Shown: positions 1-8,963, numbered from the stretch's first letter. The stretch: DNA of 51,647 nucleotides from Secundilactobacillus paracollinoides DSM 15502 = JCM 11969 (GCF_001311135.1 NZ_BBAG01000019.1:1-51647), one strand, 5' to 3'. Notes: generated by a model from the sequence alone, not told the origin. Numbers and translations are program-made.

Positions 1-56
1 CCAAGGCCAAGGGACCCAGTTGGTATTTTACTGTCCTAAAAATTTAAAGCCTCTAA

Positions 57-1418
57 CTAATGTTCCTGCAGTTCTTCCGGATGTTTCTTCTCATAACGAT
101 ACTCTAAGAAGAAGTAAACGGTAATATAGAGGTAGCAAAGCGCGGGCACGATGAATGAGAATTGCATTGAGCCGGTCACATCTGACACAACTCCTTGCAA
201 AGCAGGCATGATAGCCCCACCAATCAGTGCCATTACAATAATGGCACCAGCCGTTTCGGTATATTTCTTTTCCTTAACTTGATCGAGCGTATGCGTGTAG
301 ATCGTTGGCCATTCGGGACCGAAGAAGAAGCTGGTCATGATGGCGGCGTACACGGCCGTCATGTTCGGCACGGTGAACGTGATGATCAGACTGACGACGC
401 CGAGTAGTGAAAATCCAGTCAGCGTACAAGTAATCGAAAAGCGACTCATGAAGAAGTTGGCGACCAGCTTACCGATAAACCAAGCAACATAACTGTAGAT
501 CATGAACGTTGAAGCCGCACTATCGGTAATGTTGTGGTTAAGGTTCAGGGCTAAACGAATCGTAAATGACCAGACCGTTGTTTGCAAGCCGGCGTAGATC
601 AGTTGCGTGAAGACGCCTTTTTTGAAGTTTTTGTTGTGCCAAAGGTAGGCGACAGTTTCCTTCAAACTTGGTTTTTCTTCTTCAGCGACTTCAGTGCCTG
701 AAGTTGTTTCAGCAGTGGCTTTCGCGCGAGGCATTGGGACCAGGGCAAAGATGACCAGCATCACTAACAACACGATCAAAATGTACTTGTATGGCCGAAG
801 CGTCATTTGCAGCATTTGTTCCCCGTAAGCTAACCGTGCAGCACCGTGCATGGTGGCCATTTTTTCAGAGAGGTTGCCAACGGACCCAAAAATCAGGTAC
901 TTCCCTAGCAGGATCCCGGCGATGTCACCAAGTGGAACCAGGGTTTGAGAAAAGTTCAACCGAATCGTGGCGTACTGTTTCGGGCCAAGCATTGAGCTGT
1001 ACGTGTCACAAGAGGTTTCGAGGAAGCTCAGTCCCACCGCGATGGCGAAAATGGCAACCAGAAACATGCTGTAAGTGGCGACGTGTGACGCTGGAAAGAA
1101 GGTTGCACAGCCAATAATGTAAAAAATTAAACCGGTCATAATGGCAAATTTATAGCTGTTCTTCTTGATAATGAGTGATGCGGGGATAGCAATCAAGAAA
1201 TACCCGCCATAAAAAGCGCTTTGCACGAAGGCTGTTGCGGCATCGTTGAGCTGAAACACCGTTTTAAATTGGGTGATCAAGATGTCGTTTAGACTAGCGG
1301 CTGCGCCCCAGAGTGGGAAGATCAATGAAACCAATAAAAACTGGAAAACAGGGGTTTTGCTGAGGTACCCATCTGAAAGTTGGGTCCAACTATGGTGTTT
1401 TTCGGCTGTTTGTTCCAT
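57..1418 (-). CDS. FucP-family MFS sugar:H+ symporter, probably ribose or related sugar
   Basis: A 453-residue polytopic membrane protein resembling the L-fucose:proton symporter FucP. The two acidic residues essential in E. coli FucP have counterparts: Asp45 in the first helix (context SLNDIL) and Glu134 (context SFLETS). A hydrophilic loop near residues 225-255 separates the two six-helix halves, as is usual in the family. The gene lies 63 bp downstream of rbsD on the same strand, so it probably imports ribose or another sugar whose anomers RbsD interconverts. The start follows a purine-rich site (AAGGAGT) about 8 bases upstream. The family call is firm; the substrate is inferred from the neighbour only. 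Confidence 0.85.
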   Translation of the reverse strand: MEQTAEKHHSWTQLSDGYLSKTPVFQFLLVSLIFPLWGAAASLNDILITQFKTVFQLNDAATAFVQSAFYGGYFLIAIPASLIIKKNSYKFAIMTGLIFYIIGCATFFPASHVATYSMFLVAIFAIAVGLSFLETSCDTYSSMLGPKQYATIRLNFSQTLVPLGDIAGILLGKYLIFGSVGNLSEKMATMHGAARLAYGEQMLQMTLRPYKYILIVLLVMLVIFALVPMPRAKATAETTSGTEVAEEEKPSLKETVAYLWHNKNFKKGVFTQLIYAGLQTTVWSFTIRLALNLNHNITDSAASTFMIYSYVAWFIGKLVANFFMSRFSITCTLTGFSLLGVVSLIITFTVPNMTAVYAAIMTSFFFGPEWPTIYTHTLDQVKEKKYTETAGAIIVMALIGGAIMPALQGVVSDVTGSMQFSFIVPALCYLYITVYFFLEYRYEKKHPEELQEH

Positions 1419-1458
1419 GAGAATTAAGGACTCCTTTAGTCGTAATTGAAATTGTGCA

Positions 1459-1470
1459 TAAAACGTTTTA
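1459..1470. promoter_or_regulatory. LacI-type operator-like palindrome between rbsD and the permease gene
   Basis: TAAAACGTTTTA is a perfect palindrome with the central CG typical of LacI/CcpA-family operators. A similar site, GTAAATCGTTTTAC, lies upstream of rbsD, suggesting one sugar regulator (RbsR-like) acts on both. Inference from sequence shape only. Confidence 0.45.
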
Positions 1471-1481
1471 CTAATGAAAAT

Positions 1482-1886
1482 TTAGAAGGTGACACCGGAT
1501 TCTAAAATGATGTTTGAGAAGGGGGTCATTTCACCCGTCCGAACAAATGCGTGGGTGTTGGCCAGATTCTTTTTTAAGTCGGTGTGGGGCATGAACGCAA
1601 CCTCAACGTCAGGTAACAGCGCCTTGATCGCAGTCAATTGTTTAGGATTTTGTGTTTTGATCTCATCAGCGAGGTAGATCTTTTGAACTTCCAGCTCACT
1701 GAGAATGTTCTTGAGTACGTCAATAAAGCTCGGTAAGTTCTTGGTCAGGGCTAGATCGATCTTCTTGGTACCCATTGGGACGGGCATACCGGCGTCACCG
1801 ATGCTGAGCCAATCCATGTGGCCCATGCCAGCGATAACGGCGGATAATTCAGAATTAATAACGGTGGTCTTTTTCACGATGGTCAT
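1482..1886 (-). CDS. rbsD: D-ribose pyranase RbsD
   Basis: A cytoplasmic 134-residue protein of the RbsD/FucU mutarotase family. It interconverts pyranose and furanose forms of ribose so that ribokinase can use the sugar. Seen: the N-terminal segment [18 protein letters not shown] carrying the catalytic His, and the C-terminal [18 protein letters not shown] signature. Length is normal (about 131-139). The start is preceded by GAAAGGATGACC. It heads a two-gene unit with the FucP-like permease. No ribokinase or RbsR is inside the window, but the unit may continue to the left of position 57. Confidence 0.95.
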   Translation of the reverse strand: MTIVKKTTVINSELSAVIAGMGHMDWLSIGDAGMPVPMGTKKIDLALTKNLPSFIDVLKNILSELEVQKIYLADEIKTQNPKQLTAIKALLPDVEVAFMPHTDLKKNLANTHAFVRTGEMTPFSNIILESGVTF

Positions 1887-1935
1887 CCTTTCAATGTTGG
1901 GAACTATAGCGATGATCGAGCAGTAAACAGCATAT

Positions 1936-1949
1936 GTAAATCGTTTTAC
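1936..1949. promoter_or_regulatory. LacI-family operator-like site upstream of rbsD
   Basis: GTAAATCGTTTTAC is a near-perfect inverted repeat with central CG, 50-63 bases upstream of the rbsD start. It matches the half-site of the palindrome at 1459-1470. Likely the operator of a local sugar repressor. Confidence 0.5.
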
Positions 1950-1983
1950 CTAAATCATCAACGAGAAATACTTTATCATACCC

Positions 1984-1997
1984 TGAAAACGATTGCA
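1984..1997. promoter_or_regulatory. cre-like site (carbon catabolite control) upstream of rbsD
   Basis: TGAAAACGATTGCA fits the CcpA cre consensus TGNAANCGNNNNCA. It sits about 100 bp upstream of rbsD, plausible for catabolite control of a sugar operon. The rest of the 1890-2240 gap holds no gene; an imperfect inverted repeat (AAGCGGTC...GAAAACCGCGCT) is seen near 2087-2115. Confidence 0.5.
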
Positions 1998-2247
1998 ACC
2001 ATTTCTTTGATAATCACATCACAAAATGACAGCAACAAAATGGCTACGTAGGCACTGCTTGTACGACCATACTTTAAGAAATCAATAAGCGGTCTCATTT
2101 TGAAAACCGCGCTATGAAAGGGTTTCCTTTTTGTCAGTTATGGCAATATTAGAAGTTGATAAAGCCTCTTCAAAACCCCTGTATTTCGGGCACTAGTGCG
2201 TTACAATAATCATGGAAATTAAAGAAAACCGATGGGAGTGATTGATA

Positions 2248-2526
2248 ATGATGAATCGTCTGAATTTACAGTTGGTAGCACGAGAACACCGAATCACGGA
2301 GGGCCAATTCTTGGTCGTGATGCTCAACATTGTTAACTTCTTCGCACTGCTGGTCAGTACCTCAAATGCCGTCTATGGCATGCTGATGTTCACGAGTTTG
2401 GTTGTGCTGAGCGGCCACTTCATTGTCTTTCCTTCGACTAAAAATGCTGGCCGGTTAGCGGATCTGAATTTATGGATCGTTGGCCTAACGCTTGCAGCAG
2501 GTATCGTGAAATTATTATTGTTATGA
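2248..2526 (+). CDS. Small hydrophobic membrane protein of unknown function
   Basis: Family not recognised. About 92 residues with a charged N-terminus (MMNRLNLQLVAREHRI) and three hydrophobic stretches (roughly residues 20-40, 43-62 and 73-92), so probably an integral membrane protein with three helices. I prefer the ATG at 2248, spaced 9 bases from GGGAGTG; a TTG two codons upstream (2242) is possible. It is transcribed alone and followed at once by a strong terminator. No function is proposed. Confidence 0.6.
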   Translation: MMNRLNLQLVAREHRITEGQFLVVMLNIVNFFALLVSTSNAVYGMLMFTSLVVLSGHFIVFPSTKNAGRLADLNLWIVGLTLAAGIVKLLLL

Positions 2527-2535
2527 TGGCACACT

Positions 2536-2575
2536 AAAAAGGACCTGGGAATGCTAAATTCCCGGGTTCTTTTTT
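2536..2575 (+). terminator. Rho-independent terminator
   Basis: A G+C-rich stem (GGACCTGGGAA / TTCCCGGGTTC) with a short loop is followed by TTTTTT. It ends the small membrane protein gene and faces the convergent XRE gene. Confidence 0.8.
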
Positions 2576-2633
2576 GAACGCGCTTGTCCTAAAGTGATGT
2601 ACTAGCGGCCTTAAAACATGCGTTTGAGTACAG

Positions 2634-3269
2634 TCAGTCATCGTGTGTCGTACCCGATGGTTTAAAGAATACCATGATCTCAATGCCAATACTGATCAGC
2701 GCAATTAAGATGTAGCGTCCTAAGAACAATCCGTTCAGGAAGCTGTAATTATGCAGATGGTGCCAGGTAATGATCGTTGGCGTGAGTAAATTGAGGTAAA
2801 CGTGGAGTGCGAAAACGGCCGCAAACACGATGATGGCTAACCATCCAAGCCACCGGCGTCCGGCAAATCGTTGCCAGTCGTTGAAGTAGGCCATAAAAAC
2901 AACCTCGTTGATGACCATGATGAAGGAAATCAGGATGGTGTGAAACCCGTGTGGGTGAAATAAATTGAGATAACTAACCAGCCACATGATGATATTGATA
3001 TAGTACGCGTAGGTTAAAACGCGCTGTTCACGTTTGGTGTGCTTGGCCTCATTGGCGTAGTGCTCAAGCAAACGATCGTCGCGCACCAGGTCATCAACGG
3101 AGACGTGGTACAGATCACTTAACGCGACCAGCCCGTTGATGTCTGGAAAACTCCGGTCGTTTTCCCAACCTGAGATGGTTTTACGGGACACGTGAATCAG
3201 GTCCGAAACCTCTCCCTGAGTCAAATTCGCCTTGGTGCGGCAGTATTTTAGTTTTTCCGATAATTTCAT
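2634..3269 (-). CDS. XRE-family regulator with C-terminal membrane domain
   Basis: A 211-residue protein. Residues about 1-60 form a Cro/C1-type helix-turn-helix (LSEKLKYCRTKANLTQGEVS, then SRKTISGWENDRSFPD). A hydrophilic linker (residues 65-85) leads to four hydrophobic segments between about 88 and 203. Membrane-tethered XRE regulators of this layout are common in lactobacilli and often control stress or transport functions; the target here is unknown. It has its own start region and no co-transcribed partner. The domain call is firm, the role open. Confidence 0.85.
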   Translation of the reverse strand: MKLSEKLKYCRTKANLTQGEVSDLIHVSRKTISGWENDRSFPDINGLVALSDLYHVSVDDLVRDDRLLEHYANEAKHTKREQRVLTYAYYINIIMWLVSYLNLFHPHGFHTILISFIMVINEVVFMAYFNDWQRFAGRRWLGWLAIIVFAAVFALHVYLNLLTPTIITWHHLHNYSFLNGLFLGRYILIALISIGIEIMVFFKPSGTTHDD

Positions 3270-3353
3270 TGTTCAAATAACCTCTGACCGTTAATTTAGC
3301 ATAGATTACTGAACGGGCAAGGTGCAGTCAGTGGGTGGTGTGACAACCGACAC

Positions 3354-3383
3354 AAAAAAGACGCCAAACAATAGCGTCTTAAC
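3354..3383 (-). terminator. Terminator of the helicase/nuclease operon
   Basis: On the minus strand AAGACGC, loop ATTGTTTG, GCGTCTT is followed by TTTT. It overlaps the last codons of the sce7725-family gene and closes the operon running from 7364. Confidence 0.7.
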
Positions 3384-4287
3384 CGTTTTTTCTGAGGTGG
3401 AGATACCGTGACATGATTGCTAAATGATGTTCAATCATGAGCTGCTTTAAAATCCCCATGCCAGGGAATTTATGCGTTGTCTGTAAGGCAATCAACCGGG
3501 TGGTGGTTGTTGTCAGATTTTCTTCTGGTTGGTCTGAAATCCACTCGACAGCTTTGTCTAACGCTTCAAAAAATTTTTCTTTCGGGTGCGAAAAATCGGC
3601 ATGTTGATCGGACACAAAGTGGCGAACGCGTACCTGCGCATCCTTAAGATAGGTGAGGTGCAGCGTGACCGCTCGGCTGGGGTGTCCCTGTTCCGAGTAG
3701 GTGTGGCCGAGGGTCAGAAAGTCGCTAAAGCCGGTCTCACCATATTGGTGGGCAAACGTGATGTCGTCGGCATAAAAACTGTCCGTCATGTTTTCAAAAT
3801 CAGCGCTGTGTTCCGGAAACGGAAAATGGTCAAATATATGGCCAAATTGACGGCCCTGCAACAGCTGGCGCGTGCGTGCTTCTGGCGGGGCTAACAGGGG
3901 CGCTGTTTCGGGCAACCAGCCACGCTGGATAAACAGTCTTAAATCATCAAAGTGTTGCACGATAATGAGCGCTCGCGGGTTTGCGGCAAGGGTTTCTGGC
4001 GGCAGCAATGGTGTCAGCACAAACGCCGGCACAATGTTCACTGCGTCAAGCACCGCGTTGATTGGGTAACGTTGCTGGGCCTGATACTGGTAATGCCCGA
4101 CCTGGGGATTTTGAATGATAGCAAGTGGACGGTTAGCAGTTGTGAAGGCGGCAATCGTTTTCGGGAGGGCGTTGAGATCCTTGACAGGTTCGATCACTGG
4201 CACGATATCGGCGTAGTCGGTCGCGGCAAACTGTGTGAGTGCCCGCAGATCGAACTGTCGACCGCGAAAGTAGGGGTAGTAGATCAT
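3379..4287 (-). CDS. sce7725-family protein
   Basis: A 302-residue soluble protein that begins MIYYPYFRGRQFDLRAL, the hallmark start of the sce7725 family. That family has no settled function and is often found with nuclease-like partners. The ATG at 4287 is chosen because of the family start and the AGAGG site 6 bases upstream. The same frame stays open upstream into the coiled-coil tail of the preceding nuclease-like gene, so a fusion cannot be excluded. The central region (PVIEPVKDL, then IVQHFDDLRLFI) matches the family layout. It is the last gene of the operon with the helicase and MmcB-like nuclease, suggesting a role in nucleic-acid processing or defence (inference). Confidence 0.75.
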   Translation of the reverse strand: MIYYPYFRGRQFDLRALTQFAATDYADIVPVIEPVKDLNALPKTIAAFTTANRPLAIIQNPQVGHYQYQAQQRYPINAVLDAVNIVPAFVLTPLLPPETLAANPRALIIVQHFDDLRLFIQRGWLPETAPLLAPPEARTRQLLQGRQFGHIFDHFPFPEHSADFENMTDSFYADDITFAHQYGETGFSDFLTLGHTYSEQGHPSRAVTLHLTYLKDAQVRVRHFVSDQHADFSHPKEKFFEALDKAVEWISDQPEENLTTTTTRLIALQTTHKFPGMGILKQLMIEHHLAIMSRYLHLRKNG

Positions 4288-4975
4288 GCGTCGCCTCTTG
4301 AGTAAATCAGCCTGTAACTGGGCAATCTCCAGGTTCAACGCGTCGATTTCTTCCTGTAATGCGGTGACGGCCGTAGATTGCGTCTCGTCGATGAACCGGT
4401 CATAAAAATTCGCTTCTGGATCGTAGATATCGTAGTGCTGATGCCGTTTTTTAAGCTCGTTATAGAGTTTTTCGGTTGGATACTGTGCGATGCCAGTGTC
4501 CATGCGCTTCGCCTTGCCGACTTCGCGCGCCAGGGAGTGCACAAAATGATCGGTCAGCGCGGATTCATCTAATTGCAGGTCTTGGTAACGTGGTTTGCGT
4601 TCAACGGTAAAGTAACCGGGTACCGTAACGGGTTCGTCCTCTGCAGCGAGGCGTTCTGCGTCATAGTTGATAGGACAACACCCCGATGCGTTCGGGAATC
4701 TCGTCAGCGACCTCCCGATAGAGTTTAAGCGGCAGCACAAAGTAGTTATAGTGGCCGATGAACGATAATTTTGCTTTTGAGTGGAAATCACTCTTAGTGA
4801 CTTTGAGTTCGTAACAGCGCCATTCGACATGACCGTCTGCCTGACGCTGGTAACTGAGGGTGTCAACGATGCCCTGGTCATCCGGCATCGTCACTTCCTC
4901 GACGGCGACACAACCGGCGTCACGGCAGTATTGATAAAGCGTGCGTTCCATTTCAAGCGTGAGTTTGGTCTTCAT
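4288..4975 (-). pseudogene. MmcB-like PD-(D/E)XK nuclease with coiled-coil tail, frameshifted
   Basis: The first 104 residues (from the ATG at 4975) look like an MmcB-type restriction-endonuclease fold: an Asp in GIVDTLSYQ, then WRCYELKVTKSDFHSKAK with the E-x-K motif, then a tyrosine-rich NYFVLPLKLY strand. The frame closes at 4661, but the sequence continues in the +1 frame (INYDAERLAAEDEPVTVPG...) for about 125 residues to a heptad-like coiled coil (EEIDALNLEIAQLQADLL) just before 4287. One extra base (or two missing) near 4661-4690 explains this. The start overlaps the helicase stop by 23 bp, so the two are translationally coupled. Probably an intact gene spoiled by a sequence error; true inactivation is possible. 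Confidence 0.7.
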
Positions 4976-7364
4976 TTTCAGCCTCCGTTTCAGCGTCGAT
5001 CATTTGCCAGAATTGTTGGATCGTGGGTGCGAGGTCGTCTTGTTGATACAACGTACGATGAAATTGCCAGTGCGGCGGGAAGTAGCGGGTATACCTGCCG
5101 GCACTGAAACGACGGTCCATCAGGAGAATCACCCCGTGGTCGTGGACGGTCCGAATTAGGCGCCCAGCGGCCTGAAGCACGTGGTTTAAGCCGGGTAACT
5201 GATACGCGTATTCGAAGCCGGGTTCATCCTGCAGGTCGAAGTAGTCCCGCAGCAGGTCGTTTTCCGTACTGATTCCCGGCAGACCAACGGACACGATGCC
5301 GACGCCGATCAAGCGGTCAGCGGTCAGGTCAATGCCCTCAGAAAAAATACCGCCAAGAATCGCAAATCCAACCAACGTTTCGTCTGGATCATCATCAAAC
5401 GCGGCCAGAAAATCACGCCGAGTGTACTCATCCATGGCGGTCGTTTGCGCAATTGTTTTGACGTCGGGAAAGGCTGTTTGAAAGACCTGTAAAACGGTAT
5501 TCAGGTAGCTGTACGACGGGAGAAAGACAAGGTAATTCCCCGTTTTTTGGGCCACCATTGTGTGAATGCTGGCGACGATGTCGGGCAGACTGGCCTCCCG
5601 ATTGCGATAGGTGGTATCAATATAGTTGGCAATTAAAATGGCCTGGTGCTTCGGCGGGAAGGGGGACGGTAGCTGGTAGCACAGACTATCCGTGTCGCCG
5701 CCAAGAACCCGCTGGTAATAAGATAACGGCGAGAACGTGGCGGAAAACAGGACTGCCCCGCAGCCCTTCAAGAGGGAATCCCGTAGAAAAGCACTGGGGT
5801 CAAGACATAGCTGTTTGAACACGATATCACGGTTTTCGTCGTCACCGATCATGATTCGCGTTCGGAACGTATCATCATAAAAGTCAGCTATTTTGAGGTA
5901 ACTTAAACAGGCAAAGTAGTAGTTTAAAACGGCTTCGGTAAAGTCGTTTTGCGGCTGCTCATCCGCCAACCAATCACTGATGGTCCCAGAAAGTTTGTCG
6001 ACAGCCTTGTTGAAGTCATCGGCTGGACTGTTAAACACGCTCTCATGCGTTGGCTTGGCCATCGTTGGTCCACTAAAGGTAAAGAAGGCCTTGCGGAGTT
6101 TGCGAAAGGCGGAAAGTAATGGCGTGCTTTTACCTTCCTGAGCCTTGGATAGATCAATGAGGTCTTGCAGTCCGGCTAGTGACAGTTCAGTAGAATACAT
6201 ATCCCGAGCCCGGTTGACGAGGTTGTGTGCCTCATCGACCAAAAAGAAATTATCATCATCGTGGTCGACTGCGAAGAATCGCTGGAGATAAACTTGCGGG
6301 TCGAACAGGTAGTTGTAGTCACAAATGATGACGTCACAAAATAGACTGAGGTCCAATTGAAATTCAAACGGATCCAGTTGATGGTCGCGGGCATAAGTTT
6401 CGACAGTCGTTCGCGTAATGGCGTCTTCGTGTTCCAAAACGTCCTTCATTGCTGGTTTGAGCCGGTCATAGTAGCCGACCATGTAAGGGTTATCCTCCGG
6501 CGCTAAGTCGGCCTCTTCAGGAAAGGTGATGGTGTCCTTTGCAGTCAGCGTGATACTTTTGAGATGCAGATCCTGTTTGGCTAACAGTGTGAGCGCCTCT
6601 TCCGCAACGTGGCGGGTACTCTGCTTGGCCGTTAAATAAAAGAGGCGCTGCATCTGGTTTTCCCCCATCGCCTTAATACAAGGAAAAATGGTCGAGATCG
6701 TTTTCCCGGTACCAGTCGGCGCTTCGATGAAAAGTTCGCGCTGCAAGCGAATCGCTTTATAAACAGCTACAGCAAGTTCTCGTTGGCCCTGACGGTAGTG
6801 GTCGAACGGAAACTGTAGTGGCGCAATGCTGGCGTTGCGCTGGTCACGTAAATCAGCGCGTAACTGCAACCATTCTTCATACTCCTTGGTGACACCGTCA
6901 AAAAAGGTCGTGGCTTCTGCTAAGGTATAGGTGATTTTCTTAGTCGTGACTTGTTCGGTCGGCCGTTGGTAGTAGGTGAGCTGCAGGGTCAAACTAGATA
7001 GCCCTTCATCGGTCATTAGGATGAAGGCGTACATCTTCGCTTGCCCCCAATATAGGGTCAGCGTGTTTTCGGGGAGTTTTTCAAACGGCAGGTCAGAGGT
7101 CTTGATCTCTTCGATCACCGTCTTATCGCCGTTTAAAATAATACCGTCAGCACGGCCGTGAATTAACAGGTCCCGGCCCGCAAGCGTAATGGGGTAGTCC
7201 AAGGTGTACTCTTTTTGATAGTTTTCACCACGTTGACTTTGCAACATACGGTGAATGCGGGCACCTTCCAACGCGGTGTTCGTACTGTTGAGACTGGCGT
7301 TTAAGTCGCCGCCCTTCAACGTAAATTCAATTAGTTCGCGAATCCCGATCTTTGTGACGCTCAT
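4953..7364 (-). CDS. RecB/Cas4-type nuclease fused to a DinG/XPD-like superfamily 2 helicase
   Basis: An 803-residue protein with two parts. Residues 1-130 carry a RecB/Cas4-like nuclease signature: His38 (GARIH), Asp73 (GRADG), Glu86-x-Lys88 (EEIKTS) and Gln108 to Tyr112 (GQAKMY). Residues about 185-790 are an XPD/DinG-type helicase: Walker A APTGTGKT at 215-222, DEAH at 377-380, and a C-terminal motif VI region (GLNHVLQAAGRLIRT). The Fe-S cluster region normally holding four cysteines is present but has Thr280, Leu287, Asn292 and Asp331 instead, so no cluster is expected. The start has GGGGA 6 bases upstream. First gene of an operon with the MmcB-like and sce7725 genes; a role in repair or phage defence is inferred. 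Confidence 0.88.
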   Translation of the reverse strand: MSVTKIGIRELIEFTLKGGDLNASLNSTNTALEGARIHRMLQSQRGENYQKEYTLDYPITLAGRDLLIHGRADGIILNGDKTVIEEIKTSDLPFEKLPENTLTLYWGQAKMYAFILMTDEGLSSLTLQLTYYQRPTEQVTTKKITYTLAEATTFFDGVTKEYEEWLQLRADLRDQRNASIAPLQFPFDHYRQGQRELAVAVYKAIRLQRELFIEAPTGTGKTISTIFPCIKAMGENQMQRLFYLTAKQSTRHVAEEALTLLAKQDLHLKSITLTAKDTITFPEEADLAPEDNPYMVGYYDRLKPAMKDVLEHEDAITRTTVETYARDHQLDPFEFQLDLSLFCDVIICDYNYLFDPQVYLQRFFAVDHDDDNFFLVDEAHNLVNRARDMYSTELSLAGLQDLIDLSKAQEGKSTPLLSAFRKLRKAFFTFSGPTMAKPTHESVFNSPADDFNKAVDKLSGTISDWLADEQPQNDFTEAVLNYYFACLSYLKIADFYDDTFRTRIMIGDDENRDIVFKQLCLDPSAFLRDSLLKGCGAVLFSATFSPLSYYQRVLGGDTDSLCYQLPSPFPPKHQAILIANYIDTTYRNREASLPDIVASIHTMVAQKTGNYLVFLPSYSYLNTVLQVFQTAFPDVKTIAQTTAMDEYTRRDFLAAFDDDPDETLVGFAILGGIFSEGIDLTADRLIGVGIVSVGLPGISTENDLLRDYFDLQDEPGFEYAYQLPGLNHVLQAAGRLIRTVHDHGVILLMDRRFSAGRYTRYFPPHWQFHRTLYQQDDLAPTIQQFWQMIDAETEAENEDQTHA

Positions 7365-7556
7365 GCTGATTCCCCTTCGATTTTAGTCCAAACCAGTATA
7401 CCATGTTTTGCGGGTCACTTAACGATGTGTGACTGTGTGTTCAGCATAAGTTGACCCCGTTAACTTGTGTGATTTTACGCAAGTCGCATCCCAGCGTGAT
7501 CTCGCTTATGGCGTTATAATTCTCTTAATCAAAAAGGGTGAATTGGGGGTAATTAA

Positions 7557-8963
7557 ATGAAAAACCGATGGTGGATCTTAGTTTCAATTGGACTGTTTGC
7601 GTTTATGTCTAATCTTGATGCGAGCATTGTGAACGTTGCGATGCCGTTGATGGCAAAGCAACTACAGATTCCCATGAACCAAATTGAGTGGGTCGTGTCC
7701 TTATACTTGATCGTGTTGAGTGCGTTCCTCTTATTCTTTGGGAAGTTGGGGGATCTGTACGGTAAAATTCGGATCTTCAAAATCGGCACAATCGTCTTTT
7801 TAATGGGCTCATTTCTGTCCGGTTTGCAGATCAACTTTCCGTTTTTATTATTCGGTCGAATTATTCAAGGACTAGGCGGGGCCATGACGTTGTCAAATAC
7901 GTATGGCATCACGACTGCAACCTTTGATTTGAAAGAACGGGGGCGTGCGATGGGGTTTATTAGCACCTTCGTGGCATTAGGTGCCGTTGCGGGCCCAGGT
8001 GTCGGCGGTTTGATTCTCGCAAAACTGTCGTGGGGCTATATTTTCTGGGTCAACTTGCCGATTGGGCTTATCGCTATTATTCTGGGCATGTTTGTCCTAC
8101 CCAAATCAACTGCTGAGACCAGTGGGAAAATTGACTGGGCCGGATTCTTAAACTTTGCGGTCCTCATTGTAAGTTTCTTTGTGGCCATTTTTATTGGTCA
8201 GGAAGTCGGCTACCTCAAGCCAATTCCACTGGTGCTTTACGCCATTGCTATCGTTACTTTTTGGGGCTTTATTCATAGCGAAAAACGTGCTGATTCGCCG
8301 CTAATGCCGTTATCAATGTTTAAGATCAAACCGTTTACGTATGGGGTTGGCGCGGCTGTCCTGATTTTTCTGTCAAACTTCTTTACGGTGGTCATTATTC
8401 CGTTTTATCTGGAAGATGCCCGCCACCTCACCGCGAGTGAAGCGGGATTGCTGTTGATCATCTTCCCAATCGTCATGACGTTTGCAGGACCGATTGGTGG
8501 TTATCTGGCGGACCATTTTTCCCAAAGTCGCATGGCAACGTTGGGACTATTGATCGTCGCAATTGGTCAATCCGGGTACATTTTCCTTGGCCTCAATAGT
8601 CCAATCTGGGTCTACGTTGCGGTCACGGTCGTCATGGCAATTGGCACCGGGTTGTTTCAATCGCCCAACAGCGACATCGTGATGTCGGTCGTCCCACGAA
8701 GTCAGCTGGGCAGCGCTGGTAGTCTTAACGCGCTAGCCAGAAACATCGGCATGATCTCAGGCACAGCGCTGTCCACGACGACCCTATTTTTAGCAATGAG
8801 CGTTAAGGCGGGCGTTCGCGTAACAAATTACCTGCCTAAACAACCAGAAGTCTTTATTTTTGGGATGCACGCGGCCTTTCTGGTCTCACTGGTGATCATC
8901 ATTTTGGCGTTCTTGCTGTCCCTGCTACAGGGGAAGGCTGTCGCGGATGTGAAACTGCAGTAG
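7557..8963 (+). CDS. DHA2-family (EmrB/QacA) MFS multidrug exporter
   Basis: A 468-residue membrane protein with 14 likely helices. Seen: the DHA2 opening GLFAFMSNLDASIVNVAMP, motif A FFGKLGDLYGKIRIF, and motif C ALGAVAGPGVGG. Members export drugs or dyes in exchange for protons. A close paralogue lies at 33561-35000. The start has GGGGG 7 bases upstream. TATAAT at 7515-7520 may be its -10 box, without a clear -35. No regulator sits beside it; the upstream neighbour is the divergent helicase operon. The substrate is unknown. Confidence 0.88.
   Translation: MKNRWWILVSIGLFAFMSNLDASIVNVAMPLMAKQLQIPMNQIEWVVSLYLIVLSAFLLFFGKLGDLYGKIRIFKIGTIVFLMGSFLSGLQINFPFLLFGRIIQGLGGAMTLSNTYGITTATFDLKERGRAMGFISTFVALGAVAGPGVGGLILAKLSWGYIFWVNLPIGLIAIILGMFVLPKSTAETSGKIDWAGFLNFAVLIVSFFVAIFIGQEVGYLKPIPLVLYAIAIVTFWGFIHSEKRADSPLMPLSMFKIKPFTYGVGAAVLIFLSNFFTVVIIPFYLEDARHLTASEAGLLLIIFPIVMTFAGPIGGYLADHFSQSRMATLGLLIVAIGQSGYIFLGLNSPIWVYVAVTVVMAIGTGLFQSPNSDIVMSVVPRSQLGSAGSLNALARNIGMISGTALSTTTLFLAMSVKAGVRVTNYLPKQPEVFIFGMHAAFLVSLVIIILAFLLSLLQGKAVADVKLQ

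Noticed and set aside
3586-4305. Plus-strand frames opposite the sce7725 gene
   Set aside because: Shadow frames of a clear family member; no start signals.
4953-7364. Cas4 of a CRISPR-Cas system
   Set aside because: The nuclease domain is fused to a DinG/XPD-type helicase and no cas genes or arrays are near.
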